Below, in pieces: positions 4,777 through 5,286 of a stretch of DNA of 5,286 nucleotides. The notes beneath the pieces were generated by a model. It saw only the letters and a list, made by a program, of their open reading frames with translations. It searched no databases and was not told the origin of the DNA. The translations under genes and the position numbers were made by a program. Origin of the DNA: Acidimicrobiia bacterium. GTDB lineage: Bacteria > Actinomycetota > Acidimicrobiia > IMCC26256 > BP-133. The first letter of the stretch is position 1. Each line of letters starts with the position of its first letter. The DNA lies in NCBI GenBank assembly GCA_025923175.1, contig JAICGL010000310.1, positions 1 through 5,286 of the forward strand, given 5' to 3'.

Positions 4777-5286
4777 ATGGCACTGCCCCTCCTCGACCCC
4801 GGCATCACATCCGAGGGCCCGGCGCTGCTGCCCCTCGAAGCCGGGGAGCAGTACCGGTTTGCCTTCGCCATGGAGTCCTGCGTCGGCTGCCACTCCTGCG
4901 AGGCGGCCTGCGCGGAGCAGAACGGCCTCCCGTCGGGGACCGCCTGGCGCCGGGTGGGCGAGATCGAAGGCGGCGAGTTCCCCCACACACGGCGCTTCCA
5001 CCTGTCGATGTCGTGCAACCACTGCCTGGAGCCGGAGTGCCTCATCGGTTGCCCGACCAACGCCTACGTGAAGCTCGACAACGGTGTCGTCGCCCACCAG
5101 GCCGACGAGTGCATCGGCTGCCAGTACTGCACCTGGAACTGCCCGTATTCGGTGCCGGTATTCCAGCCCGACCGGCGGATCGTGACCAAGTGCGACATGT
5201 GCCTGCCCCGGCTGGGTCAGGGGCTCGAACCGGCCTGCGTCGCCGCCTGCCCCACCCGGGCGATCTCGGTCGAGCGGGTCGACGTC
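4777..5286 (+). CDS. DmsB-type four-cluster iron-sulfur subunit of a molybdoenzyme, N-terminal part
   Basis: The open frame runs 170 codons from ATG 4777 and leaves the window at the right edge. GGAAGG (4763-4768) with 8 nt spacing supports the start. It has 16 cysteines in four groups: 35/38/41/45, 80/83/88/92, 112/115/118/122 and 139/142/154/158, the layout of four-[4Fe-4S] electron-transfer subunits such as DmsB. All 16 positions are Cys, so the Trp substitution that gives NarH its [3Fe-4S] cluster is absent. Phrases such as SMSCNHCLEPEC, CIGCQYC-x3-CPY and TKCDMC are typical. Such subunits pass electrons between a molybdopterin catalytic subunit and a quinol-oxidising membrane anchor. The 25-residue N-terminal extension has no twin-arginine or hydrophobic signal. 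The protein may continue into a fused DmsC-like anchor or stop soon after. The upstream NnaR-like gene suggests nitrate or nitrite metabolism, but the substrate is unknown. Confidence 0.9.
   Translation, partial: MALPLLDPGITSEGPALLPLEAGEQYRFAFAMESCVGCHSCEAACAEQNGLPSGTAWRRVGEIEGGEFPHTRRFHLSMSCNHCLEPECLIGCPTNAYVKLDNGVVAHQADECIGCQYCTWNCPYSVPVFQPDRRIVTKCDMCLPRLGQGLEPACVAACPTRAISVERVDV

Noticed and set aside
3458..4783. 441-codon minus-strand open frame opposite the HemD-like regulator
   Set aside because: It is antisense to a protein with two recognisable domains, has biased composition and has no motif. It is a product of high GC.

Overview
The window is high-GC DNA from an actinomycete-type (Actinomycetota) genome, possibly of the Acidimicrobiia type. 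The markers are a WhiB-family iron-sulfur regulator, an F420-type luciferase-like oxidoreductase, a mycobacterial SigE-like sigma factor with a zinc-finger anti-sigma partner, and a HemD/winged-helix fusion regulator of a kind known mainly from actinobacteria. Lineage is inferred from gene content and composition only. The layout is compact. Seven genes are visible, two of them cut by the window edges, and most gaps are short.

Left part (1-2024), minus strand, in transcription order: a luciferase-like (LLM) oxidoreductase (1029-2024), a TatA pore subunit (712-903), a SigE-like ECF sigma factor (131-622) and the start of its anti-sigma factor (1-134, running off the left edge). The anti-sigma start overlaps the sigma stop by 4 nt, so the two look translationally coupled. 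Immediately upstream of sigE lies an ECF-type promoter, GGGAAC-N17-CGTT, which suggests autoregulation and a leaderless mRNA. tatA beside sigE-rseA recalls the mycobacterial sigE-rseA-htrA-tatB neighbourhood and suggests an envelope-stress and protein-export module.

Middle part (2025-2958): the LLM gene and ftcD (glutamate formimidoyltransferase) diverge from a gap of only 26 bp. It carries two face-to-face -10-like hexamers that share a TA step, and both genes appear leaderless. ftcD converges on whiB across 26 bp that include a small hairpin.

Right part (2956-5286): a WhiB2/WhmD-like regulator on the minus strand is separated by a 301-bp gap, rich in repeats and dyads, from a divergent regulator joining a HemD-like domain to an OmpR/PhoB-type winged helix (NnaR-like). 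Next comes the first 170 residues of a DmsB-type protein with four [4Fe-4S] cluster motifs, cut by the right edge. The last two genes suggest a locally regulated molybdoenzyme system, possibly for nitrate or nitrite metabolism. The catalytic subunit is not in view. No CRISPR array, rRNA, tRNA or insertion sequence was seen.
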